Positions 33,065 through 45,580 of a stretch of DNA of 64,000 nt are shown piece after piece (positions within the stretch are counted from its first letter, which is position 1; every line of letters starts with the position of its first letter). The DNA is taken from positions 124,001 through 188,000 of the forward strand of contig WHVD01000124.1 of assembly GCA_015178975.1 (NCBI GenBank), written 5' to 3'. Position numbers and translations under genes: made by a program. Source of the stretch: Hysterangium stoloniferum. Lineage: Eukaryota; Basidiomycota; Agaricomycetes; Hysterangiales; Hysterangiaceae. The notes beneath the pieces were generated by a model. It worked only from the letters and a program-made list of their open reading frames with translations, made no database searches and had not been told where the DNA came from.

Positions 33065-34907
33065 AATAAAGCTGGCCACCTGTGTTTATTACACAGTGCG
33101 TGGGAAAATCATTACAATGAGTGACAGCCATCACAACAGGTGACAGTTGTCACAAGGGCACATGACGGTCACAGAGGCATGTGAGGGTCACAGAGGCGCG
33201 TGACGGTCACAGAGGCGCGTGACGGTCACAGAGGCACATGACAGTCACAGAGGCACATGATGGTCACAGAGGCGCATGATGGTCACAGAGGTGTGCGACG
33301 GTCACAGAGGCGCGCGACGGTCACAGAGGTGCGCAACGGTCACAGAGGTGCGCAACGGTCACAGAGGTGCGCAACGGTCACAGAGGCGCGTGATGGTCAC
33401 AGAGGCGCGCGACGGTCACAGAGGTGCGCGACGGTCACAGAGGTGTGTGATGGTCACAGAGGCACGTGATGGTCACAGAGGCCCGTGACAGTCACAGAGG
33501 TGCATGACGGTCACAGAGGCACACAATGGTCACAGAGGTGCGCGTCTGTCACAAGGGCATGCGACTGTCACAAAGGCGCACAATGGTCACACAGGCATGT
33601 GACAGTCACAAGACACGAAGGGTGTCATACGCACGCACAGGCTCGAGAGCATTATGTCATCATATATGCTACTACAGCAAAAACTGGAAATCTCTGGAAC
33701 ATTCCAGTGGCTGCCAAAGGAATAGTAGTTAATAGGTACTAATAATAGATAGAATATTGTAGAATATTCTGTAAGTTTCCAGAATGTTCTATTATGCCAA
33801 GAATATTCTATAGTGTCTTAGAAAGTAGTTAGAACCTTCCACAATGCTCTAGAAAATTCTAGAAAATTCTAAATGACATCATTCAATCTTTTAGAATCTT
33901 TCAAATGTCTCAGACTAAAATGTATATAAGGAGCTCAGCTCCAGCCTTGAAATAATATCATCTTTACTACATTTTATCAGCCACATCAGTGTGCCACTGC
34001 AGCAAGCAGTTATTCCACCCCTAGTTGGGCTGTTGGATAAATATATACAAACACTTAGTCACCTCTAGTTGAGCTGCTGACCTAAGTTAACTCAGGATTC
34101 CTTTGTCACCTCTTGTTGAGCTTCTGACAGTAATCCTACCAATCAGGATTCTCAGTCACCTCTTGTTGAGTAATTTGACTATAATCCTACAATCAGGATT
34201 TCCTGCCACCTCTTGTTGAGCTTCTGGTATTAATCCTTTATACTATAGTCACCTCTTAATTGAGTACTGATTATTAGTTTTCTTTACATTGTTATTTGTA
34301 GTCTAAAACCTCAGTCACCTCTTGTTGAGTAATTTGACTGATTATTACATTACAAATAATTCCTGTTCCCTTGCTCATTTATTGTGAATCAGTAAAGCAT
34401 ATTCACATAAATAAATACTGAGAATATCCTGCAAGATCCTAAGACTACATTAAGATCCTGATAAGTTAGTATCACAGTAGACCTTGTAGGTTAGTGTAAA
34501 TAAAGCATATATTAGCCAAATAGTGTTTTATTCTATATCTAATCTTTTGACCTGTTTATAAATATTTTTACTGTTTGATAAATAGTATAAAATATATATA
34601 AACTAGCTAGAATTGAAGTCGAATCTAGTTTTGGAATCAGTGAATTGTTATTCATATTTTAGTAGTGTTTTTACAGAAAAAGAACAAGCTTGCACAAGCA
34701 GCTCTCAAAACCTTCTTTGCAAAGTAGGGTGCATATATTCAAGTAAACTCTTGACTTCAGGGGTTCTAAGTCTATTTAGGCTGCCACTGATTAATATCAA
34801 ATACTTAAATTATTTTACCTTGCAGTGAATTGAGTATTTGCACATTTTGATAGAGCATTGGACTCCTTTTTCAGAAAATAGTATTAAAATAAGGCTAATA
34901 CATCACA
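33065..34907 (+). mobile_element. Truncated LTR, family B (copy B5), expanded minisatellite
   Basis: Sense-oriented family B sequence ending GGCTAATACATCACA. It lacks roughly the first 500 bp that complete copies have. It carries the largest version of the 19-bp array, then the GAA/TTC cluster and TGACATCA, a TATATAAGG (about 33922-33930) and the downstream CACCTC...TGAG array (34010-34340). Confidence 0.85.
33150..33612 (+). repeat. 19-bp minisatellite, more than twenty units
   Basis: Units of the form CGCGTGACGGTCACAGAGG repeat with single-base variants. The half-palindrome GTGACGGTCAC is the stable core. Other B copies have far fewer units: three in B1 and six in B2. Confidence 0.93.
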
Positions 34908-35504
34908 GATACACTCACTGCAAGCACCTACACTTGCAGCATCTTGAATCTTTGTCAGCAACTCTTGAACTTAGCTAATCATCTAAGTTCCCCCAGCCTC
35001 ACAGCTACCCTTTAGGCTTATTAATTATATAATAAACCTAATAAGTATCCTTACTGAAATCCCTGCCAATACTAGATTATTCAAGGCCCAGCCCTAAGTT
35101 TATTGAATTAATCAAGTACAAGCACTCAGATAATCCAATACAAATTATTTTCTCTATTAATAAATTATTTAACACCTTGTTAAATAACTATTAATAGTTA
35201 CAAATAAGCATACAAGAATCCGAAGCTTTATATCAAGTCTCTGCTAAGTTACTGCACATATACTCAGCTTCTAGCCCCTATTCTCAAGGAATAGTTCTTT
35301 TATTTGCTAAAAGAGTCATACACAGTTCTATTGAACCTTTCAATAATCAAAATAAGCATTGATTTGAGTTGTTTAAGCTTCATAGTGCAGCTCATTAATC
35401 TATCAGTATTTAAATTACTGGACCTTTGCTTGTTTTATTGTTGAAGCTCTGTGACACTATAGCATATATTGAGCTATCTAAGAGAAACCCCTGAATACAT
35501 TACA
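34908..35504 (+). mobile_element. Partial LTR, family E (copy E3)
   Basis: Right-hand portion of family E, from ACTGCAAGCACCTACACTTG to CTGAATACATTACA. It matches E1 (55655-56247) and E2 (60890-61485). The left half is missing and replaced by B5. Its right end abuts the pol region of element K, so E3 was inserted into K. Confidence 0.8.
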
Positions 35505-38500
35505 ACAGCCGATAGGGCATCCCGCTAGCTGGATGTCCCAGCACCAGTGCTGATCCTAGTGCAGCTTTAACATCCTCATAAGCTCTGACATGTTCAGCGG
35601 TCCACATCCAAGGTGTTCCCTTCCTTAGGAGTGAGAATAAAGGGGACACCATCCATGAATAAAATGGTATATACGCCGAAAAGTAAAGGTCCATCCCAAG
35701 GAACTGTTGCAGTTCAGAAACCTTAGTGGGTGGGGCCAGTTCCAATATAGCATGAACTTTCTCTTGGTGGGTTGAGAAACCCAACCTGGATACTTTATGA
35801 CCCAACAACAAGATCGAATTATATCCGATAAAACATTTCTTGGGAGAGAGAGTGATGCCGGCCGAAGCAATAGTGCCGAGCATCTGATTTAGGTGGAGCA
35901 GATGATCATCCCAATTCTTAGAGAATATTACTATGTCGTCGATGTAAACCAGACAAAAAATCCATAGGTAGGGTGCTAAAACTGTTTGCATAACGCACTG
36001 AAATGTGGAGGGGCCGTTTCTGAGCCCAAACAGCATCCTTTTAAATTGCCACAGTCCTCTGTGCAATCTGAAGGCCGTTTTGGGCTTATCGTCCTCCAAC
36101 ATTTCTAATTGAGTAAACCCAGCTAACACATTGAAAGAAGAGAGGACATTAGACCCCAACAGCGCCTGCATGATCTCCGATTGACGTGGTAAAGGGAATT
36201 CATCTGGAACAGTGAGATGATTGAGTTTCTGGTAGTCAATAACCACCCGTGGTTTACCATTGCGATATACTACAAAAGCCAGTGCCCAGGGACTTTTAGA
36301 TGGCTCGATGACACCCTGTTTGAACCAAGTATTCATTTGCTCGTCTATAACTCTCCTATTGGCAGGGGAAGAAGGGAACATAGGCATGGAGATGGGCTGG
36401 GTGTCCTCTTTCAAGGGAATAGGGACTCTGCATTCCACTTGCCCTAACCATCCGTCGACTCCAAAAGCCTTAACATTCTCAGTCAAAACTGATCTGAGAC
36501 GTGGCAGGACTTCCGTTGGTATATCTGGTCCCAAATTAACTAGCTTGTGGAGATCCTCTGAGGCCAGTTTCTCATTATCAGCCACCACAGCTGTCTTAGG
36601 ACTGGGCGGTTCAAAATCGTCTGCAGTCTCTGGTTCAACAGGTGGCCTAGGCCTTTCTAAGGTGAATTGACGGTCCTCCTCAAGTTGAGAGAGACTTTCG
36701 ATAAGGTGTGCAATCTTGGTCGTGCCGGCTGCCATTAAACCTTTCTCCTCAACTGTCCTGGGTTTGTGGGCCCAACGAGTGTGGTCGTGAATTATTCCGA
36801 TTGTCTCCCCTCGTCGGATAATCTTAGGGGTTAATGACGGGTTGGCCAAGGGTACTGACGTGCTATTCCTTGAAATTGCCGTGATTGGGGTGGCTAATAT
36901 GGAACCGTCCTCATTTTGCAATACGATTCCTTCAACAATCCACTCCTCCCCCATTAGATCTTCGACAAAAATAGGCACTAGTCTGGCTGACTCCAGATCA
37001 ATGGTGCAGTCTTCCAAAGCTCGTGCGACTCTTTCAGTACGCATGCCTTTATTGGGAAGAGAGGTGAGTTTGGGTTGCTCCTTCTGATGCTTCCCGAAAG
37101 GGGCTTTGTTGATGGTGAAGGTCAAAGGTTGAGGTTCCTTAGAAGAACTGGCTGGAATAAAACCCTGTCATCCTGGGAGAATAAGCCTAGATCCCAATGG
37201 CTGATCTCTTAGGGTACCAATTTTGTAGTTAACATGGAAATCTTCTCCTAAGAGAATTGGCACCATCATTCCTCCAACGACATACGTTTCTGCCGCAAAC
37301 TTCAGTAAAATTCTACTGTCGTCCTCCAGGTAAATAGGAATATTAACATATCCGATGACTTTGGCATTACCCGTGAGCTGGATTAGATGTAGCTTGAGTC
37401 CCTGTTTCAAGTTGTACTGGCCCTGCAGCCCCTTGTAGAATTCCTCTGATATGAGAGAAAGATCCGCTCCCATGTCCATTCTGACTTTAACGCGTTCGGG
37501 TGAATTGGGAGTTCCTACATGACCCAGAACATGAAGTGCTGCAACTCCTATGCTAGAGTAACCACTGGGAGGGTCCCGTTTTTGATAAAGGATTGTAGTA
37601 TCCTCCTTCATCAGTCGACTGGGATGAGGGTACTGGATTCTAGGTCTCCTACTTTCCTTGCGCAGGGACAGACTTACATTCCTGCACTCATTTCGACAAG
37701 GAATATGTTTCAAGGAGGAATCCAATACCGGATCGCCATCACTGTCTTCCGAATCTGAGTCATCGTACAGTAGTAAGTCGGGGGGGTTTCCAGGATCAAA
37801 CGGGAATGTGTCAACGTCAGCTCCAGGTGAACAGAGCGAGTCCGAATTGATTTGTTCGTGATAATCCTGAGTCTGATGGTGGTTCTTGGTCAGGCCTTTG
37901 AGGTCCTGCCAGTGTGCACTCAACTGATCTCCTTTTTTCAAAAGAATCTGCAGTGAGTATGGATACGTAGACCTCGGATGAAAGAGCTTCATCAGGCGTT
38001 CGATTTTCCTCCCTTACTAGATCATTTCTGACCCGAGGTGCATAAATGGGAACAATAGTCAATTCGTCATCAGAACTATTTACTTGTCCTTGTATAGATA
38101 GTCCATGAACCGCTTCGTATAACCTTTGCTCCTCAGTTTCCTCCAACATATCCTGTGCGGAGCATTTGTTGATAGAGATATAATGAGACATTTTGCCAGC
38201 GTGAGGGCAATCTATCTTGAAATGCTCTGGACTTCTGCATATCCAACATTCCTTGGTGGGTTTGACCGAGCTCTTCTTGTTGCTCCTCTCAAAGAACATT
38301 TTTCCGTGACACTTTCCCTGCATTGGGTTAGCAGTGTCTGGGACGATCCTTCTCATCGAGGCTCTCTCATTAGTCTCACTGACGAGAACGTGGTCAGGTG
38401 AAGAGAGGTCATTCGTGGCCCTAAAATCCAATTCCTGACCTTCCGATAACATGACATGCGGTTTCTGGAACTGGTAACGTTCCCGGTGCGTTTGGACCCA

Positions 38501-39790
38501 AGTGTTGATCAGAGCTTCTTGCAGGTTATTAGCATAAGTCTGCAAACTCATGATGTCGTCAATGGGTTGTCCTTGAAGAAGGTAAAGCCATTCTGTGGGC
38601 AGCATGAGAATGAGTCTGTGCATTTCATCCCCTCTGTCTTGGTGGAACTTGTACAGGAAACAATAGAGTTTAACTCTCCACTGGATGTAGTGGACAGGTG
38701 TCTCACGCTCGTGACTGGCTTGTCGAAATTTCATGGCTTCCCATTCTAAGGCCAAGGATTCATGCTAATGAGTCCCATGCAATCCTTCCACAATGCCCCA
38801 AAGAAATGACCCATGAGATTGACTGAATTCAGTACGATGCTCACAGTCTAGGGTGCTCCACCAGACCTTAGCATTGCCCGTGAGTCGTCTTGGCAGAGCA
38901 ACTCCTAACAGTGTGCTCAAAGAGTCTGATACTTCCACAAGACTCATGATGTCCATGATATAATCCAGGGCCTTGGATTGGGCTCCGTCGTATTCAGGGA
39001 GGTCAGACCATTTGATCTTGATGTCGTTGGTGTTAAGAGTGATCTTCTTGTCCTTAGGTAAGTCATCGATAAGCGCGCTAGCCTGAGACCACATCGGAGT
39101 TCGAAAATGGGTATTAGGCACTCCATTGTGGTGCTCCCCACATCCTGAATTCCCTCCTCAGTCTGAAGTATTCAAACTCCCAGATGAATTGCTAGGAGGT
39201 CCTCCTGATGGCAAGAAAGGGTTCGAAGCAATCGGCAGAGAATGGCAGGGGCCATCTGAGTTCAGCGATCCTCAACCAGCAACTGGGCCAGCTATACCCT
39301 CAGTGAATGCTGTAGAGAAAGACGGTTGACCCTTGCTGGCAACTGATCGGTTTCTGACAGTGGTCACCTCATTCCTGAAGTTAGGGCTGTTCGAGACTCC
39401 TTCAAACGTGACGTGAGAGCGATGATCTCCCTGGAGGGGTGCTGGGCCGGGTTCCATCGTGATTTGTCTCTCGATCTCTGTCATGTTCAGAAGTCGACAT
39501 GGCTGAGGTTGATGAAAAGGAGTGCAGACCTCAATCCTCTTTTCCTGAAGGCATTCTATCACCTGCGTTCTCATGTCCAGCGGAAAATCCTCCAATAACA
39601 CGGAATGGTTGAGAGAATGTAGGAAATGAGTATCAGGAGACCCATTTAGATTGCGAACAAACAGATTAGTTGTGGAAAGAGGTGAATCGGGGACCTGAAT
39701 CGAGTCATTATAGGGGAGGAGTACCTCTCAAACCATCTTATCGAGTCTTCTTTGGTTTCACTTCAACCGACCCCTTAAAGTGAAGTACAC

Positions 39791-42700
39791 TGTAATGTAT
39801 TAGGCTTATTTTAATACTTATTTTCTGAAAAAGGAGTCCAATGCTCAATCAAAATGTGCAAATACTCAATTCACTACAAGGTAAAATAATTTAAGTATTT
39901 GATATTAATCAGTGGCAGCCTTGGTAGACTTAGAACCCCTGAAGTCAAGAGTTTACTTGAATATATGCACCCTACTTCACAAAGAAGGTTTTGAGAGCTC
40001 CTTGTGCAAGCTTGTTCTTTTTCTGTGATAACAACTACTAAAATAAGAATAACAATTTACTGATTCCAAAGCTAGATTTAACTTCAATGCTAGCTAGTTT
40101 ATATATATTTTATACTATTTATCAAACAGTAAAAATATTTATAAACAGGTCAAAAGATTAGATATAGAATAAAACACTATTTGGTTAATATATGCTTTAT
40201 TTACACTAACTGTAATGTATTAGCCTTATTTTAATATTATTTTCTGGAAAAAGGAGTCCAATGCTCTATCAAAGTGTGCAAATACTCAATTCACTACAAG
40301 GTAAAATAATTTAAGTATTTGATATTAATCAGTGGCAGCCTAAATAGACTTAGAACCCCTGAAGTCAAGAGTTTACTTGAATATATGCACCCTACTTCGC
40401 AAAGAAGGTTTTGAGAGCTGCTTGTGCAAGCTTGTTCTTTTTCTGTGATAACAACTACTAAAATAAGAATAACAATTTACTGATTCCAAAGCTAGATTTA
40501 ACTTCAATGCTAGCTAGTTTATATATATTTTATACTATTTGTCAAACAGTAAAAATATTTATAAACGGGTCAAAGATTAGATATAGAATAAAACACTATT
40601 TGGCTAATATATGCTTTATTTACACTAACCTACAAGGTCTACTGTGATATTAACTTATCAGGATCTTAATGTAGTCTTAAGGATTCTGCAAGGATATTCT
40701 CAGTATTTGTTTATGTGAATATGCTTTACTGATTCACAATGAATGAACAATAGAACAAGGATTATTTGTAATGCAATAAACAGTCAAATTACTCAACTAG
40801 AGGTGACTGAAGTCTTAAACTACAAATAAAATGTAAGGAAAACTAATAATCAGTACTCAATTAAGAGATGACTATAGTATGAGATTATTTATATATTATT
40901 AGTTGATAACCAACAGATCTAACTGAAGTGGAAATAATATATAAAAGATAGCCAACTATTCAATTAAGAAGTGGCAAGGGGGAACAAAAGTCAACAACTC
41001 AGATTGAGGTGACAGGGGAACAGCAGATCAGTCAACAGCTCAGATTGAGGTGACAAGGGATCTGATTGGGCCAACAACTCTGATAGAGGTGGCAAGGGTT
41101 TCCAACAGCTCAGATAGAGGTGGAATGAAATGTCCAACTGCCCAGATAGGGGTGGAGTAGCCTGCTTGCTGCAGTGACACACACAGATGTGGTGAGATGA
41201 TATGATAATATGATTGATTGGTTCTTTTATTCAAGGCTGGAGCTGAGCTCCTTATATACATTTTAGTCTGAGACATTTAGAAGATTCTAGAAGATTTAAT
41301 GATGTCATTCTGGGAGGAGTGATGTCATTTAGAATTTTCTAGAGCATTGTGGAAGGTTCTAACTACTTCTAAGACACTATAGAATATTCTTGGCATAATG
41401 GAACATTGTAGAATTTTATAGAATATTCTACAATATTCTATCTAATATTAGTACCTATTAACTAATGTTCCATTGGAAGCCACTGGAATGTTCCAGAGAG
41501 TTTCCTGTTTTTGTTGCAGTAGCATATATGATGACATAATGCTCTCGCGCCTGTGCGCGCGCATGACACCCTTCGCGTCTTGTGACTGTCACGCGTTGTG
41601 ACAGTTGCGCGCCTTTGTGACCGTCGCGCGCCTCTGTGACCGTCGCGCGCCTCTGTGACCGTCACGCGCCTCTGTGACCATCGCGCGCCTCTGTGACCAT
41701 CGCGCGCCCTTGTGACAACTGTCACCTGTTATGACGGTTGTCACTCGTTGTGACGATTTTCCCGCGCGCCGTGTAATAAACGCCAGGCCGGTTTTATATT
41801 ATTATATAATTATTATATTTACTTTTAGTTAGTTATAAATATAATATTTTATTATAATAATATAAAAATATATATATATTTCGCCTTGATAATGCGCGAG
41901 TATTTCAAATTGCGTTTTGTCGGCGTCGGAGTTTGAAATATCATGTGAATGTCACATGATTACTCGCGCGTTGTGAATAAGCGCTGAGTTGCCGACATAT
42001 TAATCAAAAAAGAATAAAAAGTAGAAATTCAATAATTTGCTCAATTTATTAGATAAAAATACAAAATAAATTGTATAAATTCAAGATAAATCAAACAAAT
42101 ATTGTACAATTTAATCGTCGCAATATAATTACATTTGAATATTTGTTTTCGCAATTTGTTAGTGGAAATTGTTTAAAAATTGGATAAAACTTAGAAATAC
42201 ATAACACTAACCTACAGGATCTACTGTGATAAGGATCTTAATGTAGTCTTAGGATCTTGCAAGGATATTCTCAGTATTTATTTATGTGAATATGCTTTAC
42301 TGATTCACAATAAATGAGCAAGGGAACAGGGATTATTTGTAATGTAATAATCAGTCAAATTACTCAACAAGAGGTGACTGAAGTTTTAGATTACAAATAA
42401 CAAGAAATGTAACAAGGATTATTTGCAATGTAATAATCAGTCAAATTACTCAACAAGAGGTGACAGGGAATCCTGATTGGTAGAATTACTGTCAAATTAC
42501 TCAACAAGAGGTGACAGGGAATCCTAGGTGCCAGATGCTCAACTAAGAGGTGGCAATAAACTGCTTGCTGCAGTGACACACTGATGTGTTGATAAATGGT
42601 TGATAAAATTGGTTATATTTCATGGCTGGAGCAGAGCTCCTTATATACACTGAGATGTGAGACATTTAGAGACATATTGAACTTTATTTCTATCCTATTT

Positions 42701-43412
42701 TAGCTATTTTACTTGGAATGTTTTAGACATTTCTGCCATTCTCTGTTGTAGCATATATGATGACATAATGTATGACATAATATTCCCAGATGACATAATA
42801 TATGACATAACATTCCTAGATGACATAATATATAACATAATATTCCTGCGCTAGTGCGCATGTGACACCCGTCGTGCTTTGTGACTGTCGCGCGTTGTGA
42901 CGATGGTCACTCATTGTGACGACGGTCACTCGTTGTGACGATGGTCACTCGTTGTGACAAAGGTCACTCGTTGTGATGATGGTCACTCATTGTAACGATG
43001 GTCACTCATTGTGACGACAGTCACTTATTGTGATGACCGGTCACTCGTTGTAACGTCGGTCACTTGTTGTGACGTCGGTCACTCATTGTGACGTCAGTCA
43101 CTTGTTGTGATGACGGTCACTTATTGTGACAACTGGTCACTTGTTGTGACCAATATTCCCGCGCATTATGTAATAAGCGCCAGGTGGCTGGTTTGAAGAT
43201 ATATTAGTTAAAAAAGAATAGAAAGTAGAAATTTCGTAGCTCCCTCAATTTATAAGATAAAAATGCAAAATAAATTGCATAAATTCAATATAAATTAAGA
43301 GAATATTGTACAATTTTATAATAGCAATATAATTACATTCAGAAGCCTTTGTTACAAATCTCGTTTTGGGGAAATTGTGAAAAATAGAAAAAACCTTTTA
43401 AAATACATGACA
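39791..43412 (-). mobile_element. Solo LTR, diverged family B (copy B3), inside element K, itself containing B2
   Basis: Ends TGTAATGTAT and ATACATGACA, flanked by TACAC on both sides (39786-39790 and 43413-43417). Without B2 it is about 1.6 kb. Its tandem array differs from the other copies (GTGACGACGGTCACTCGTT-like units, about 42890-43160). It also holds a short TATGACATAA repeat (42755-42845). Confidence 0.92.
40211..42206 (-). mobile_element. Solo LTR, family B (copy B2), nested in LTR B3
   Basis: 1,996 bp, ends TGTAATGTAT and ATACATAACA, flanked by CTAAC on both sides (40206-40210 and 42207-42211). It is nearly identical to B1 but 57 bp longer. That is exactly three extra 19-bp units in the minisatellite (41604-41720). 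It is the innermost and youngest layer of a three-deep nest. Confidence 0.94.
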
Positions 43413-44265
43413 TACACAAACGATAGGTTCAGCATGACTCCATTGAGAGACTCCTCCAACATATGGATGTACATGTACTGGTAGTCAACCTTAGGCACAA
43501 CATGATCTCTGCCGAGCAGGACGTGTAGGATTTGCAACGCATCATCATGCATACGAAGTGCTTCAAGAAATAGAGAGAACACCTCCTGCTTGAGAATCCT
43601 TCTTCCTCCTTCCATAGTGGTTGTCACCTCATTCGACCATTCGGGAATCGATCAGGTCAAGTCCTCAAGGTTCCCTGGTCACGTGAATAAATCCCACGCC
43701 GATAAGATCGCCTGATAATGACCTAACCAAACTGCTACGGTCACTGGTAAAATGGGGTAATCCGTATTGTACTCTTCCACAAAGGGAGTAACCTGATCCT
43801 TGGAGATTCGATTGGTGTAATACATATCCCATTGCAAGTCGATAGGCTGAGCGTAAACCGTATGACCTCCAAGAAACTGCTTAAGGATAACCTGTCTTGG
43901 AGAGAACGTGAGAATGGGCTTGGGTGCCCGACTAGACTCAATGTTGGCTCCAGGGGTGCTCAACTGCCCAGTTGATGAGCATTCCTCAGGTGGATCAGGG
44001 GGAATGCTCGTTGACAATCCAGCTACTACTCTGGAAGGATCCTCCGGAGGAGCTGATCCTTGAAGGGTAAATGAAGACTTCCTCAAAGTGACATTACGGG
44101 GTGGTTCTAAGTTAGTGGATCTTTGACGAGGCATGGAACTGCTCGGAGTTGACGAAGACCTCAGTGTTTGATTCTTGCCTGTAGTCATTCGCGTGCTCGA
44201 GTCTTAGTAGTCAAATAATAAGACCTTTCCTCGTAGGAAAAGAATGGTCTGGCTCGGATCACCAC

Positions 44266-45384
44266 TGTGAAGAGTTGATAGATTCTGTGAGGAGTATGCT
44301 TTTACCACAGTTTCATTGTGGTAAAACACTCCTTTTATTTTATTTATATTTTACATATTCTATTCATATTTTTCTATCTTTCATATTCTTCGAATATTGC
44401 ATATTTCATTAGTTCGAAGCATTGTGTATACTTGTGGGTGCACTCAGCACCAATTAGAACTCAGACACACTTTAACCCAAGAACCACCACTCGTAAGACA
44501 CAAACTAGGTCTACTACGAGCAGTGATCAGGGTAACATGTCAGCTACTACATAAATAGCAGTATCTGAACTATCTAACACTTCAGGCCTCGAACTGTAAC
44601 AGTCGAGGCCTCCACTCGAACCATCGTACTCATTGACTCCTTCGTCATCTCGTGCTCCTTCTCTCACTTTCTCTTATATTGCACCGAATAGGTCAATATC
44701 CTTCCTTTCTACTCATTTCTTCGTATATAGAACGGTCAGAACTTCCACCACTCTTCACAGATTCTGACCGCTCAATATATGAAGAATAGTGTTTATCCAA
44801 CTACTATTAGAAAGTATTGACCGTTCAGTACAATACAATAGGTTACTAGACTGATAGTACTAGTAGAAAGACACACTACGCATCACAAGAGCAACTGTGC
44901 AGTTGCTCGTGATGACTAGAACAAGAGAATAGAAGAGTTGACCTTTACGGTACAACTTGTAGCTAGAAGTAAGAGAGATAATCAGCGAAAGACTGAATAT
45001 CTAGGGTAGAGAGATAGCAGTGTGAGTCGACTACAGTGTTGACGAGCGCAAAGACTTGAGAGTGGGACTTGACCTTGACAGTTTGAGTCCAACAAATATT
45101 AGTATATGAGGAAACACTACCTTTATAGGTAGCTGAGAAGTTACCCTTGACACCTCTCTCTATTCGACGTCTGGGTCATTACAAGGTGGTGTCTGCTGGG
45201 TAAAAAGTGTCTCTTCTCTTGGCACCGAATGCACCCACAGGTATACACAACACTTCAAACTAAGAAATAAGGGTACGCTCGAAAAGTAAAAGGAAGTAAA
45301 GAAAGGAAATAATACTAGATAATAATGTACTATAATATGTATAATATTTAACAGCCTGATCATGATATATGCATACCCTTCACA
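44266..45384. mobile_element. LTR, family D (copy D2), 5' LTR of element K, interrupted by C1
   Basis: It starts TGTGAAGAGTTG beside the K primer site and ends CATACCCTTCACA. Without C1 it is about 640 bp, matching D3 (637 bp). Confidence 0.85.
44286..44759 (-). mobile_element. Solo LTR, family C (copy C1), inside LTR D2
   Basis: 474 bp, inverted relative to C2, ends TGTGAGGAGTATGC and CCACTCTTCACA, flanked by GATTC on both sides (44281-44285 and 44760-44764). It is the same length as C2. Confidence 0.93.
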
Positions 45385-45580
45385 CACGACCTCTTGACCC
45401 ATGACCTCTGACCTACGACCCCTCGACCCACGAACCCCGCCCAGACTCCCTGGGATTCCTGTCCACCTGTCTGAAATTGGACAACACAATCTCACGAGGG
45501 TGCAGCCTATAAGCTGAAGCCAAGTCCTACCAGATATTCCACGGGTTTCTCCAGAAACCTGCCATGTATGCATCCTAACA
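45385..45580 (-). repeat. Truncated inverted LTR, family A
   Basis: About 196 bp matching the reverse complement of the first part of family A, ending CATCCTAACA. The rest is lost where LTR D2 begins. Confidence 0.8.

Larger units (their letters stand above)
35505..45384 (-). mobile_element. Ty3/Gypsy retrotransposon fossil, element K
   Basis: The minus-strand internal region runs from right to left. A 5' LTR (D2) comes first, with a primer-binding-site-like TGGTGATCC at 44256-44264. The gag N-terminal region is at about 43413-44188 and gag continues at about 38765-39790. A CCHC zinc knuckle (CWIC...HFKIDC) lies near 38200-38255, a retropepsin-like region near 37380-37500, and reverse transcriptase with YIDD at about 35937-35955. 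RNase H begins at about 35500-35650. No integrase is present; the element is cut at 35504 by LTR E3. Gag is split by the large LTR nest 39791-43412. It is broken in several places and not functional. The host of these inserts is old relative to them. Confidence 0.88.

Noticed and set aside
33150-33612. Regular short repeats resembling a CRISPR array
   Set aside because: The units are head-to-tail with no unique spacers, vary internally, and lie in a fungal LTR; it is a minisatellite.
33257-33742. Overlapping open frames encoding Arg-Asp-Gly-His-rich repeats
   Set aside because: They are translations of the 19-bp array in two frames and occur only because the unit lacks stop codons in those frames.
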